The notes beneath the pieces are model-generated. The model ran no database searches, had not been told where the DNA came from, and saw only the letters and a program-made list of their open reading frames with translations. From positions 744,001 through 808,000 of the forward strand of contig JAKACP010000001.1 of the NCBI GenBank assembly GCA_021821305.1: a stretch of DNA of 64,000 nucleotides, in the 5' to 3' direction. Positions 14,336 to 23,420 of the stretch are shown here, piece by piece (the first letter of the stretch is position 1; each line of letters opens with the position of its first letter). Made by a program: the position numbers and the translations under genes. This stretch comes from a bacterium (GTDB lineage Bacteria; Patescibacteria; Paceibacteria; Moranbacterales; UBA1568).

Positions 14336-16906
14336 TCAAGCCTTCCTCAAGGCTTTCTTCAGGTATCTCCCCGTATGTGATGTCCCGCTCCGCGCCACCT
14401 CCTCGGGCGTACCATGCGCCACGACCCGGCCGCCGCCGACCCCGCCCTCCGGGCCGATGTCGATCACGTAGTCGGCCGACTTGATGAAATCCATGTTGTG
14501 CTCGATGACGAGCACGGTATTGCCCTTGGCGACAAGCGTGTCGAGTATCTCGAGGAGCTTCTTCACGTCCTCGTAGTGGAGACCGATGGTCGGCTCGTCG
14601 AGGAGGTAGATGGTCCGCTCCGTATGCTGACGGTAGAGTTCGCTCGCGATCTTGACCCGCTGGGCCTCGCCGCCGGAGAGCGTCGTGGCCGACTGGCCGA
14701 GCTCGAGATATCCGAGGCCGACCTCATTGAGCGTCTTCAACCGATCGGCGATGGCGGGAATGTCCTTGAAGAAGACGTGCGCCTCCTCGATCGTCATCGA
14801 CAGGACATCCGCCACATCCCTGTCCTTGTATTCTATCTCGAGCGTCTCCTTGGTGAACCGTTTTCCCTGGCAGACGTCGCACGGCACGTATACCGTCGGG
14901 AGGAAGTGCATCTCGACCGCGATGAAACCGTTGCCCTCGCAGGTCTCACAGCGTCCGCCGGGACGGTTGAAGGAGAATCGGCCGGCCTTCCACCCGCGCA
15001 CCCGCGCTTCCTCGGTCGACGCGAAGAGATCACGGATATGCGTCCACGCGCCGGTATAGGTCGCCGGATTGGAACGCGGCGTCCGGCCGATCGGGCTCTG
15101 GTCGATCAGGACCGCGCGGGAGAGATACTCCGAACCGGCGAAGCTCGTGCAGTTGAACGTCTCGTTCGAACGATACCGCCGGTCGAAGCGCGCCTGGAGA
15201 TTCTTGTGCACGATCTCGTAGAGGAGCGACGATTTGCCCGAACCGGACACCCCGGTGATCACGTCGAACCGTCCGAGCGGGATATCGACGTTCATGTTCT
15301 TTATATTGAAGACGGCGCCCCCGCGGATTTTCAGCTCGCCCTTGTCGCCCGAACGGCGCTTTGGCACCGGTATCGACGTCTCGCCGCGCAGATAGGAGAG
15401 CGTCAGCGATTTCGAGACGTTCTTCGTCGCGGTCAAAAGCTCCTCGAGCCATCCGGACACGACGACCTCGCCGCCATGCACTCCCGCGCCCGGACCGATA
15501 TCGACAATATAGTCGGAAGCGAAGATCGTGTCCTCGTCGTGCTCGACGACGATGATGGTGTTGCCGAGGTCGCGCAGGTCGCGCAGGGTCGCGATCAGCC
15601 GGTCGTTGTCCCGGCTGTGGAGACCGATGGTCGGCTCGTCGAGGACATAGAGTGCACCGACGAGCTGACTGCCGAGCTGGGAGGCGAGCCGGATGCGCTG
15701 GGCCTCGCCGCCGGAGAGCGTGTTCGCCCGCCGATCGAGTGTGAGGTAATCGAGGCCCACATTGAGGAGGAACGACAGGCGGTTGCCTATCTCGCGGAAG
15801 ACGACCGCGGCGATCTGCCGCTCGCGCTCCGAGAGTTCCAATGTTTCGAAGAAATCATACGCGTCGCGAGTCGTCATCGCGGAAAGCTCGACGATGTTTT
15901 TCCCGCCCACCTTCACGTGAAGCGCTTCCTCGCGGAGCCGGGACCCATGACATACCGGGCACGGTTCGCCGCCGAAGAAGTGCTTGGTCCCGAGACCGTT
16001 GCAGGCGGCGCAGGCGCCGTAGGGCGAGTTGAAGGAAAAGAGACGCGGCTCGATTTCCGGATAGGAAAATCCGTCGTAGGCGCAGGAATATTTCGAGGAG
16101 AATATCCGCGGCTTGCCGTCGAGCACGATCCGCAACAGGCCGTCGCCCTCCTCGAGCGCGCGATCGACCGCCTCGCGGAGCCGTTCGGCGCTGGTCTGCG
16201 GGAACTGGTCGAACTCGCGGATCGGTATCTCATCGACGATGAGATCGATATCGTGTTTCTTGTTCTTCGAAAGGACGATCTGCTCCCGCAGGCTCTTGCG
16301 TTCCCCGTCGAGGAGTATTTCCGAAAATCCCCTGCCGAGCGCATCGTAGAGCAGCTGGTAATATTCCCCTTTGCGGCCGCGGACGACGGGCGCCGCGAGC
16401 AGGATCGTAGCCTTGGCGGGGCGGCTCTTTTTCGTAGAGAATCCCTTCACCGCGTCTTCCACGAGCCGGAGCATCTCGTCGGGAGCGAGCTTCTCGATCG
16501 GCCGGCCGCATTCGAGACAGTGCGGCTTACCGAGCCGGGCGAAGAGCACGCGCAGATAGTCGTAGATCTCGGTCACCGTGGCGACCGTCGAGCGCGGGTT
16601 ACGGCTCGCGGATTTCTGATCGATGGAGATGGCGGGCGACAGGCCGGCGATCTCATCCACGTCCGGCTTCTGCATGGTATTCAAGAACTGCCGGGCATAC
16701 GCGGAGAGCGACTCGACATACCGGCGCTGTCCCTCGGCGAATATCGTATCGAACGCGAGCGACGACTTCCCGGAACCCGAAAGACCCGTGAACACGATCA
16801 TGCGGTTCCGGGGCATCTTCACGGTGATATTCTTGAGATTGTGCGTCCGGGCTCCCTTGACGACGATCCAGTCGGAGGGGGTCGGCGAGGCTTTTTTCGC
16901 GGTCAT
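14336..16906 (-). CDS. uvrA: Excinuclease ABC subunit A, copy 2 (short insertion domain)
   Basis: An 856-residue UvrA paralogue. It has both ATPase halves (GLSGSGKSS near residue 45, GVSGSGKSS near 560), zinc modules CLECGR and CETCEGNG...CDVCQG, and LSGG signatures. The UvrB-binding region is canonical (PVVRGRKGEYYQLL and LSKNKKHDIDLIVD). In contrast to copy 1, the DNA-binding insertion domain between CAACNGLG and CPVCHGSR is reduced to a few residues, which accounts for the missing length. The start at 16906 is inferred from the domain start; no Shine-Dalgarno site. Both copies are on the minus strand 7 kb apart, with uvrB 3.4 kb upstream. Which copy works with UvrB/UvrC cannot be told from sequence. 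Confidence 0.92.
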   Translation of the reverse strand: MTAKKASPTPSDWIVVKGARTHNLKNITVKMPRNRMIVFTGLSGSGKSSLAFDTIFAEGQRRYVESLSAYARQFLNTMQKPDVDEIAGLSPAISIDQKSASRNPRSTVATVTEIYDYLRVLFARLGKPHCLECGRPIEKLAPDEMLRLVEDAVKGFSTKKSRPAKATILLAAPVVRGRKGEYYQLLYDALGRGFSEILLDGERKSLREQIVLSKNKKHDIDLIVDEIPIREFDQFPQTSAERLREAVDRALEEGDGLLRIVLDGKPRIFSSKYSCAYDGFSYPEIEPRLFSFNSPYGACAACNGLGTKHFFGGEPCPVCHGSRLREEALHVKVGGKNIVELSAMTTRDAYDFFETLELSERERQIAAVVFREIGNRLSFLLNVGLDYLTLDRRANTLSGGEAQRIRLASQLGSQLVGALYVLDEPTIGLHSRDNDRLIATLRDLRDLGNTIIVVEHDEDTIFASDYIVDIGPGAGVHGGEVVVSGWLEELLTATKNVSKSLTLSYLRGETSIPVPKRRSGDKGELKIRGGAVFNIKNMNVDIPLGRFDVITGVSGSGKSSLLYEIVHKNLQARFDRRYRSNETFNCTSFAGSEYLSRAVLIDQSPIGRTPRSNPATYTGAWTHIRDLFASTEEARVRGWKAGRFSFNRPGGRCETCEGNGFIAVEMHFLPTVYVPCDVCQGKRFTKETLEIEYKDRDVADVLSMTIEEAHVFFKDIPAIADRLKTLNEVGLGYLELGQSATTLSGGEAQRVKIASELYRQHTERTIYLLDEPTIGLHYEDVKKLLEILDTLVAKGNTVLVIEHNMDFIKSADYVIDIGPEGGVGGGRVVAHGTPEEVARSGTSHTGRYLKKALRKA

Positions 16907-17031
16907 ATGGTCACGACATTGTACGGTGCAACGGGCAAAAGGGCAAGGGGCGATCTCCGCCCCGCTCTTGTGCTTTCCGCCGGAAAGCCGTATGTTCATG
17001 GTATCGTTCTTTGACGAAGAAAGGGAAAGCC

Positions 17032-17538
17032 ATGTCGGACGACCTCTATATCCTCGCGGCGACCGCCACGAAACGAAACGGGCTGGTGGTGGAACGGAAC
17101 ATCATCCTCGAATTCATCCTCGCCGATTCCAAGGAACAGGCGATCAAGCAAGGAGGCCGCCATATCCTCGAACGACGCTTCCCGCCTGCGGTCTGGTGCG
17201 ACCCGATACTCAGGACGGAAAGCATCCCCCTCCCCCGCATACAGTGGTACCGGAAAGAGCTCAGGGTCCGTGATGATTCGCTTACGCGGCTCACCTTCCT
17301 CTGGGCGTACGCCATCTTCTACCACGAATCGTCCTCACTCGAGTGCGGCACGGTCATAGCCCAGACCAAGCAGGCCGCCGAAGAAGGCATCATGCGCGGA
17401 CCGGGAAAATACACCCGTGGACGGAAGGACTTTTCCGTGGAAAAGATCCCCTCGAGGCTCATACTTCCCCGGCCGTCAGGGCATGAGGATCCCGCGGAAA
17501 CTCTCCGGAAAAAATTCGCCCTCATGACGGACAAGTGA
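17032..17538 (+). CDS. Hypothetical protein
   Basis: A 168-residue soluble protein, MSDDLYILAATATKRNG onward, with an alternating strand/helix pattern and a basic central region (HILERRFPPAVWCDP, PRIQWYRKELRVRD). No signal peptide or recognised motif. It stands alone: a TTGTGC-17-TATGTT promoter upstream (about 16969-16997), a weak Shine-Dalgarno stretch GAAAGGGAAAG before the ATG at 17032, and a strong terminator 6 bp after the stop. It is divergent from uvrA copy 2. I do not recognise the family. Confidence 0.7.
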   Translation: MSDDLYILAATATKRNGLVVERNIILEFILADSKEQAIKQGGRHILERRFPPAVWCDPILRTESIPLPRIQWYRKELRVRDDSLTRLTFLWAYAIFYHESSSLECGTVIAQTKQAAEEGIMRGPGKYTRGRKDFSVEKIPSRLILPRPSGHEDPAETLRKKFALMTDK

Positions 17539-17544
17539 AAGACC

Positions 17545-17575
17545 CGCCCCGACGAACATTCGTCGGGGCGTTTTT
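17545..17575 (+). terminator. Intrinsic terminator of the 17032 gene
   Basis: Perfect 11-bp stem CGCCCCGACGA/TCGTCGGGGCG with a 4-nt loop followed by five T. Confidence 0.95.
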
Positions 17576-17612
17576 CTTTATGATGATACCTGCACCTGAC
17601 TCGTGGACAAAG

Positions 17613-17643
17613 CATGACGCCTCGGCGAAATGTCGAGGCGTCG
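17613..17643 (-). terminator. Hairpin downstream of the coiled-coil secreted gene
   Basis: GACGCCTCG pairs with CGAGGCGTC around an AAATGT-type loop. The T-tract on the minus strand is interrupted, so termination strength is uncertain. Confidence 0.6.
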
Positions 17644-17679
17644 TGTGTTCGATTCCGAAAATACCGTCCGCACGGTCCC

Positions 17680-18564
17680 CTACTCGTTCGTATCGGTCTC
17701 GGTCTCGACGGATGCTCCGAATACCGTCCGGAGTTTCGTCCGCGCTTCTTCCGCGGTCTTCCGGAAAGTTTCCATCGCCGACTTGATCGCCGCGTTCTTG
17801 GCCGCCGCAAGTGCCTTCACATCCTCACCGATACCGACAACCGACTTCCGGGTATCCTGCAGATCGCCGCGCGCGTCCTTCATGGCATCCATGAAAACGC
17901 TCCGGACGGCTTTTGGATCGGGGTTCTCCCCTTCGCAGGAGCTCTTCGCATCCGCGATCGCCTTGTCATATGCGGTCTTGAAAGACGCCGCGGCATCATC
18001 GGCGCCGGTCTTCTTGCCCGCTACCAGCTTGTCGACTTCGGTACGGAAGGTCGAAAGCGCGGCATCCACCGCGGCGCGACGGGTCGCGACCGCCTGCTCC
18101 ATCGTGGCTTTGAATTCGGCTATGGCGGCCCGTTCCGCATCGGTGTCGGCCTTGGCAGAGAGCTCATCATACCATTCCGCCCGCTTGGCATCCTGCTCGG
18201 CCCGGGTCTCATCGAGCTTCGCGTCGCGATTCTTCCGACGCTCATCGGCTTTACCGAAGCGGTCGGAACGCTTTTCCATCGCATTCTGATACCGCTCCGT
18301 GAGCCGGTTCTTCTGCTCCTCCATGTTGGAGACGAATCGGGTACAGAACTGTTGCTGGCGCTCATCCTGCGCCTCCTCGCGCTTCTGTACCATCTCGGCC
18401 TTGCGCTCCTCCATCGCCGCCTGACGATTTTCTATCTTTTCTTTCGCCTGTTCGGCGCGATCCTTCGCTTCAGGCCAGAGTGCCGACGCCGGCGAGACGG
18501 CCACGCCGAACACCGCCACGGCGGAAATGATCGAGACGAAACCCTTAGTATGTGCTCTCATCAT
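17680..18564 (-). CDS. Secreted helical coiled-coil protein
   Basis: A 294-residue protein with a cleavable-looking signal peptide (MMRAHTKGFVSIISAVAVFGVAVSPASA). The mature part is almost entirely charged helix, with long runs of Glu, Lys, Arg and Gln (DRAEQAKEKIENRQAAMEER), so an extended extracytoplasmic coiled coil is predicted. Two cysteines (FCTRF and SSCEG) could form one disulfide. The start at 18564/18561 (tandem ATG) overlaps the end of the upstream gene by about 20 bp, so the pair is translationally coupled. Both products are exported and probably act together. No recognised family; a structural surface or periplasmic role is inferred. Confidence 0.75.
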   Translation of the reverse strand: MMRAHTKGFVSIISAVAVFGVAVSPASALWPEAKDRAEQAKEKIENRQAAMEERKAEMVQKREEAQDERQQQFCTRFVSNMEEQKNRLTERYQNAMEKRSDRFGKADERRKNRDAKLDETRAEQDAKRAEWYDELSAKADTDAERAAIAEFKATMEQAVATRRAAVDAALSTFRTEVDKLVAGKKTGADDAAASFKTAYDKAIADAKSSCEGENPDPKAVRSVFMDAMKDARGDLQDTRKSVVGIGEDVKALAAAKNAAIKSAMETFRKTAEEARTKLRTVFGASVETETDTNE

Positions 18565-18874
18565 ATGTTTCGTTAAGTTCATCAAGCGATTTAACTTCCT
18601 CTTCGTTGGCCGCGGCCTCGGCCGCCACCTCCGTGTCGAACGCCCGCTCCTCGTCGGCGAGCTGGGCGTCGATCGCCAGCATGACGTCTTCCGGTGTCTG
18701 TGGTTTGGCGACCACCTCCGGAACGTTCTGCCCGGGCGCGCTCTTGGGCAGAGGAGCGTTCATCGTCGTAGGCGCGGATGCCGGCTTGGCGGCATATTGC
18801 GCGTAGACGACCACGAACAGTCCGAGCACCGCGACGATACCGAGTCCGGCGATCGCCGATTGCTTGTTATCCAT
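18545..18874 (-). CDS. Small membrane-anchored acidic protein
   Basis: A 109-residue protein with one N-terminal transmembrane helix (residues 8-29, IAGLGIVAVLGLFVVVYAQY), a Pro/Ala-rich linker and an acidic helical C-terminus (AIDAQLADEERAFDTEVAAE). It heads a two-gene unit with the coiled-coil protein, whose start codon lies within its last 20 bp. No Shine-Dalgarno site is seen. Transcription should start from an extended -10 box 70 bp upstream. Unknown family. Confidence 0.7.
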   Translation of the reverse strand: MDNKQSAIAGLGIVAVLGLFVVVYAQYAAKPASAPTTMNAPLPKSAPGQNVPEVVAKPQTPEDVMLAIDAQLADEERAFDTEVAAEAAANEEEVKSLDELNETYDESTY

Positions 18875-18944
18875 ATTGCGTGATGTTTTTGTGGGTTATC
18901 CTTCGGTCTCGGGAAGGCCGACCATGCTCCCCGCAGACACACCG

Positions 18945-18953
18945 ATTATACCA
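18945..18953 (-). promoter_or_regulatory. Extended -10 promoter of the 18545-18874 gene
   Basis: TGGTATAAT on the minus strand, with TTTTCG 17 bp further upstream as a possible -35 box. It is divergent from the thymidylate synthase promoter. Confidence 0.65.
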
Positions 18954-18963
18954 CGTATCCTAT

Positions 18964-19021
18964 TTGACGAAAACGGTCGGAAATGTTTTCATTCCGGCGA
19001 GAGGGAAGCCCTCTTTTTTTG
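18964..19021 (+). promoter_or_regulatory. Promoter and leader terminator hairpin of thyA
   Basis: TTGACG (18964-18969), 17-bp spacer, TTTCAT (18987-18992). A perfect 6-bp stem AGAGGG/CCCTCT (19000-19014) followed by seven T begins at the predicted +1. The upstream gene is divergent, so this terminator-like hairpin can only belong to the thyA leader. Confidence 0.65.
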
Positions 19022-19051
19022 TCCCTGAACAATCGAAAAAAGGAGTCTTGA

Positions 19052-19918
<867 letters not shown>

Positions 19919-19983
19919 ACCCCGCCCGGCCTCCCATCGCGGAGCCGAATATCTTTTCCGAAACATCCGCAAAAGGAGATACG

Positions 19984-20163
19984 ATGAAAGGCCTCGATAT
20001 ACGGCTGAAAAACGGAAGCGCGAAAAAAGGACCGGAGGCCACGATACAGGTGGCTCTCAACGGAAAGGTGTTGAAGACGATCGTCGCGGACATCCGCCAG
20101 GTGCCAGGTGCGGACGGAACGGTCCGTTCCGTCATCAAGCTTATGCGACAGCGACAAAAATGA
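19984..20163 (+). CDS. 59-residue basic protein downstream of thyA
   Basis: A 59-codon gene with a textbook AAAAGGAG Shine-Dalgarno site 6 bp before the ATG and a terminator 5 bp after the stop. The product (MKGLDIRLKNGSAKKGPEAT to VIKLMRQRQK) is basic, with an alternating pattern suggesting a small beta-rich fold; no known motif is seen. It is co-directional with thyA, 65 bp downstream, and probably on the same transcript. Function unknown. The signals around it make it a credible gene despite its length. Confidence 0.7.
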   Translation: MKGLDIRLKNGSAKKGPEATIQVALNGKVLKTIVADIRQVPGADGTVRSVIKLMRQRQK

Positions 20164-20168
20164 ACCAC

Positions 20169-20203
20169 CCTCCCCTGCCAAACGGCAGTGGGAGGATTTT
20201 TTT
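20169..20203 (+). terminator. Intrinsic terminator after the thyA unit
   Basis: Stem CCTCCC-CTGCC/GGCAG-T-GGGAGG with an AAAC loop and one bulged T, followed by seven T. Confidence 0.95.
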
Positions 20204-20214
20204 ATCACGTGAAC

Positions 20215-20293
20215 GGAAAATCCCCGCGAAGAAATTTCAGCGACCGTTCAATTCCGATTGAGGAAGTCGAAATTTTTTTCGCGAGGATTTTCC
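20215..20293. repeat. 79-bp inverted repeat between the thyA unit and uvrB
   Basis: A 24-25-bp arm beginning GGAAAATCCCCGCGAAG (20215) is matched by its inverted copy ending CGCGAGGATTTTCC (20293), with two or three mismatches and a 30-bp loop. It lies between two convergent genes and is too AT-rich in the arms to be a typical terminator of either, so it may be a small palindromic insertion. Confidence 0.8.
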
Positions 20294-20332
20294 ATCTTTC
20301 AGAAAGTCTTCGCTTGTGCGAATATTTCCAGG

Positions 20333-22363
20333 TCACTTCTTTTTCGCGGATCCCGAACGCCGTTCCTCGAGCGCGCGAATCTCGTCTCGCAGGATCGCGG
20401 CCGTCTCGAAATCGAGGAGTTTCACCGCCGCCTTCATCTCCCGTTCCTTCCGCCGGATGACCCGATCGGGATGTTCGGCGAACCCGACCGCGTCGAGCGC
20501 GAGGGATACCTTCACCGCCTTGTCATGTTCGCTCTCGAGCTGTTCGGTGATGTCGTGAATGTTCTTCTCGATCGTGGCCGGCGTGATGCCGTGCTCGGCG
20601 TTGTACGCGAGCTGTCTTGTCCGCCGCCTTGCGGTCTCGCCGATCGCGCGTTCCATGGAGTCGGTCACGGTGTCGGCATAGAGCGTGACGCGTCCCGAGA
20701 CGTTTCGGGCGGCACGGCCGATGATCTGTATGAGCGAAGTCTCGGACCGCAGGAATCCTTCCTTGTCGGCGTCGAGCACGCCGATGAAGGTCACCTCCGG
20801 CAGGTCGAGTCCTTCGCGGAGGAGGTTCACGCCGACGATACAGTCGAACGTACCCTTGCGGAATTCGGTCAGGATCTTGATACGCTCGATGGTCTTGATG
20901 TCGCTGTGGAGATATTCCGCCTTCATGCCCTTTTCCTTGAGGTAGCGCGAGAGGTCCTCGGCCATGCGTTTGGTGAGGGTCGTCGCGATGACGCGGCCGC
21001 CTCGGGACACCTCGAGTTCCGCCTCGCGGATGAAGTCGCCGATCTGGCCCGGGTAAACGCCCGCCTCGCGGATCGGACGGACGGTGATTTCCGGATCGAC
21101 GAGTCCCGTCGGACGGATCACCTGCTCGACGATATTGCCGCTCACCTCACGCTCGTACTCCGCCGGTGTCGCCGAGGTGAAGATCACGCTTCCGACGCGT
21201 TCGTCGAATTCCTCGAACCGCAGCGGCCGGTTGTCGAGCGCGGAAGGCAGGCGGAATCCGTATTCGACGAGGTTCTTCTTGCGGGCCTGGTCGCCCGCGT
21301 ACATGCCACGGATCTGCGGCACCGTCACGTGCGATTCGTCGATGATGGTCAGGAAATCGGGCGTACCGTCGGGGAGGTGCGGGAAATAGTCGAGGAGCGT
21401 CTCGGGCGGCGCGCCCGGTTCGCGGAGGGAGAGCTGGCGGGAATAGTTCTCGATGCCGTTGCAATATCCGATCTCGGCCATCATCGCGAGGTCGTAGTTC
21501 GTCCGGCGTTTGAGCCGCTCCGCTTCGAGCGGCTTGCCCTCGCCCGCGAATTTCGCGAGCTGTTCCTCGAGTTCGGCGCGGATGTTCGCGATCGCGGTCT
21601 CCTGTTTCGCCTTGTCGGTGATGAAGTGCTTGGCCGGAAAGAGGAATATCGCGGGAGGGGTGCCGAGGATCTTCTGCGTGACCGGATCGATCTTGGTGAT
21701 GGCACCGAGCGTCTCTCCCGAAATCTCGAGGAGGTAGACGGACTTCTCGGATATCGGCATGACCTCGACGCGGTTGCCGATGGCCCGGAACGTCCCCGGG
21801 GCGAGGTCCGCGTTCGTCCGCTCGAAGAAGATGGAGACCAGGGAACGGAGGAGCTCCGTCCGCGAACACCGCGCCCCGACCTCGAGCCTGAGGTTCTCCT
21901 TCTCGTATTCCGCGGGACTGCCGAGCCCGTAGATGCACGAGACCGACGCGACGATGATCGTGTCGCGACGGGTGAGGAGCGACTGCGTCGACGCGTGCCG
22001 CAGGCGGTCGATCTCGGCGTTGATCTGCGCGTCCTTCTCGATGTAGGTGTCGGTGATCGGCATGTACGCTTCCGGCTGGTAGTAGTCGTAGTAGGAGACG
22101 AAATAGTGCACGGCGTTGTCCGGGAAGAACGCCTGGTACTCCTGCGCGAGCTGTGCGGCGAGCGTCTTGTTGTGCGCGATGACGAGCGTCGGCTTGCCAT
22201 GGGCGGCGATGACGTTGGCCGCGGTGAACGTCTTGCCGGAGCCGGTCACGCCGAGGAGCGTCTGGCGTGGCACACCGCGGGATAGCCCGTCCAAGAGGGA
22301 GGCGATAGCGACCGGCTGATCGCCGGCAGGCTCATATGGGGACTGAAGGTTGAAGACGGACAT
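20333..22363 (-). CDS. uvrB: Excinuclease ABC subunit B
   Basis: A 676-residue UvrB of standard length. Walker A is GVTGSGKT near residue 40. The damage-probing beta-hairpin region YYDYYQPEAY is near 95, helicase motifs follow (TIIDESHVTVPQ, VGVNLLREGLDLPEV, QIIGRAARN), and a C-terminal UVR motif near 625-660 (KLLDFETAAILRDEIR) binds UvrC. UvrB is loaded by UvrA and forms the pre-incision complex. The start at 22363 (MSVFNLQSPYEP) is the family-standard one; it lies inside or beside a palindromic AACACAAA spacer that separates it from dedA. No Shine-Dalgarno site. Confidence 0.96.
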   Translation of the reverse strand: MSVFNLQSPYEPAGDQPVAIASLLDGLSRGVPRQTLLGVTGSGKTFTAANVIAAHGKPTLVIAHNKTLAAQLAQEYQAFFPDNAVHYFVSYYDYYQPEAYMPITDTYIEKDAQINAEIDRLRHASTQSLLTRRDTIIVASVSCIYGLGSPAEYEKENLRLEVGARCSRTELLRSLVSIFFERTNADLAPGTFRAIGNRVEVMPISEKSVYLLEISGETLGAITKIDPVTQKILGTPPAIFLFPAKHFITDKAKQETAIANIRAELEEQLAKFAGEGKPLEAERLKRRTNYDLAMMAEIGYCNGIENYSRQLSLREPGAPPETLLDYFPHLPDGTPDFLTIIDESHVTVPQIRGMYAGDQARKKNLVEYGFRLPSALDNRPLRFEEFDERVGSVIFTSATPAEYEREVSGNIVEQVIRPTGLVDPEITVRPIREAGVYPGQIGDFIREAELEVSRGGRVIATTLTKRMAEDLSRYLKEKGMKAEYLHSDIKTIERIKILTEFRKGTFDCIVGVNLLREGLDLPEVTFIGVLDADKEGFLRSETSLIQIIGRAARNVSGRVTLYADTVTDSMERAIGETARRRTRQLAYNAEHGITPATIEKNIHDITEQLESEHDKAVKVSLALDAVGFAEHPDRVIRRKEREMKAAVKLLDFETAAILRDEIRALEERRSGSAKKK

Positions 22364-22371
22364 ACTTTTAT

Positions 22372-22492
22372 AGAGACACAAAACACGGAACACAAACATC
22401 CAAACCAACTGAAGTTAATCCTTTTAATTTTTTGTTTTTGGTTTTGTTTGGCTTTTTGCGCTTTGGGTTTTGTGTTTTCTTGAAAAGACTCT
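22372..22492. repeat. AACACAAA-type imperfect palindromic spacer (member 1)
   Basis: The left arm is rich in ACACAAA words (AACACAAACATCCAAA at about 22389) and the right arm is the inverted counterpart (GGTTTTGTTTGGC, GGGTTTTGTGTTTTC). It shares a 16-bp word with the spacer at 55.6 kb and its right arm with those at 45.3 and 55.6 kb. It overlaps the last 20 codons of dedA and ends just before uvrB. Confidence 0.8.
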
Positions 22493-23164
22493 TCCGCACC
22501 GTCCCTGACACCACTGCCACAGCCATATCCCCCGCTTGCGATGATACCAGAGCAGGAACAGGAGGGCGACGAACGAGACGGCGATCGTGATATCGGCATA
22601 GTACTTGAGCCCGATCACGGTATGGAAGAATTTCCGCAGGGCGACGATGCCAGTATACCCGATGAGGAGATAGACGAAGTCCTTGAGGAAGTTGCCGAGA
22701 AAGGTCGCGATGAGGAAGGTGCGCTTCGACATCTTGATGACGCCGGCGGCGATCGATATCGGCGCGGTCGGGAGGAACGGGACGAGGCGGAGCGAGAAGA
22801 GGATCAATCCGTCCTTCCAGTGACCGGTGAATTTCGCGCCGATGCTCTCGATTCCCGCGTGCGTCACGCCGAAGAACCGCCCGATCTTCCTCACCGCGAA
22901 GTCTTCCATCTTGTCCCCGAGCACGTAGTAGAAGAACGACCCGATGATCTTTCCCGCATTGCCGATGACGGACAACCAGACGAGGAAAAGGAGCGTCTTG
23001 GCATCCGCCGCCGCGAGCGACCCGGCAAGCCCCATGATGAGGGTCGATGGGATCGGACTGATCACTTCCTCGAGAAACGACCCGATGAACACGAACGCTT
23101 CGAGCGGAACCGTCTGGGAAAACGCTTGGAGCCACGATTCGACGATCGCAAGGATATTCATCAT
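22424..23164 (-). CDS. DedA/SNARE-associated family membrane protein
   Basis: A 246-residue membrane protein with the DedA core. It has the FIGSFLEEVISPIPSTLIMGLAG motif near residue 30, GNAGKIIGSFFYYVLG, and the conserved re-entrant segment FSLRLVPFLPTAPISIAAG near 140. DedA proteins are proposed undecaprenyl-phosphate or phospholipid flippases needed for envelope integrity. The last 18 residues (KHKTQSAKSQTKPKTKN) come from the palindromic spacer and look like an appended tail. The mRNA is probably leaderless: TGGTATACT ends 8 bp before the first of two ATGs (23164, 23161). It lies just downstream of an orphan structured RNA. Confidence 0.88.
   Translation of the reverse strand: MMNILAIVESWLQAFSQTVPLEAFVFIGSFLEEVISPIPSTLIMGLAGSLAAADAKTLLFLVWLSVIGNAGKIIGSFFYYVLGDKMEDFAVRKIGRFFGVTHAGIESIGAKFTGHWKDGLILFSLRLVPFLPTAPISIAAGVIKMSKRTFLIATFLGNFLKDFVYLLIGYTGIVALRKFFHTVIGLKYYADITIAVSFVALLFLLWYHRKRGIWLWQWCQGRCGRVFSRKHKTQSAKSQTKPKTKN
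23073..23081 (-). other. Coding interior of dedA, no separate site
   Basis: Checked for a promoter inside dedA and none found. The dedA promoter is the extended -10 box just outside the gene at 23173-23178 with TG at 23180-23181. Confidence 0.2.
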
Positions 23165-23172
23165 ACCGGACC

Positions 23173-23181
23173 AGTATACCA
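23173..23181 (-). promoter_or_regulatory. Extended -10 promoter giving a leaderless dedA mRNA
   Basis: TGGTATACT on the minus strand, with only 8 bp between the -10 box and the ATG at 23164, so the leader would be about two bases. Confidence 0.65.
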
Positions 23182-23235
23182 TGTGCAAGCCGTGCTGTCG
23201 GCCCCGCGGTCACGGCGGAACTGAGGTGAGGACGG

Positions 23236-23385
23236 GAAAAATGAAGAGCCGCCCGGAATGTTTCCGTGCGGCTTTATTTGGTTGCAGCGAGAGCCCGTCA
23301 CCGGCATTATCACGACCTTGTGAGTCGGATACGGGCCTATTAAGCCCGGTCTAGAACAGTGGATTTCTCCGACACTCGCTGCAAC
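23236..23385 (-). ncRNA. Orphan structured RNA with its own promoter and terminator
   Basis: Transcription should begin at about 23385. A perfect 11-bp stem closes the molecule (GTTGCAGCGAG at 23385-23375 with CTCGCTGCAAC at 23291-23281). Inside are GTCGGA/TCCGAC enclosing the hairpin CGGGC-TTAATAG-GCCCG, and a second arm TCAC-AAGGTC-GTGA. A terminator hairpin (23273-23247, AGCCGC/GCGGCT) and T-rich tract follow. No open frame fits. It does not carry the SRP, 6S, tmRNA or RNase P signatures I know. It could be an independent small RNA or a riboswitch-like leader for dedA, which starts 72 bp after the hairpin. Confidence 0.75.
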
Positions 23386-23391
23386 TGGAAT

Positions 23392-23420
23392 ATTATACCA
23401 CTTATTTAAATATAAGTCAA
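23392..23420 (-). promoter_or_regulatory. Consensus promoter of the orphan RNA
   Basis: TTGACT (23420-23415), exactly 17 bp, TATAAT (23397-23392) preceded by TGG. It is one of the best promoters in the window. The -35 box starts directly after the stop codon of the beta-propeller gene. Confidence 0.9.

Noticed and set aside
14414..17014. Long plus-strand open frame opposite uvrA copy 2
   Set aside because: Same reason: antisense to a clear UvrA, no domain content.
20258..22285. Long plus-strand open frame opposite uvrB
   Set aside because: Antisense shadow of uvrB; composition bias only.
23236..23385. SRP RNA or tRNA at 23.3 kb
   Set aside because: The SRP GGAA-AGCAG domain and any tRNA cloverleaf are absent.
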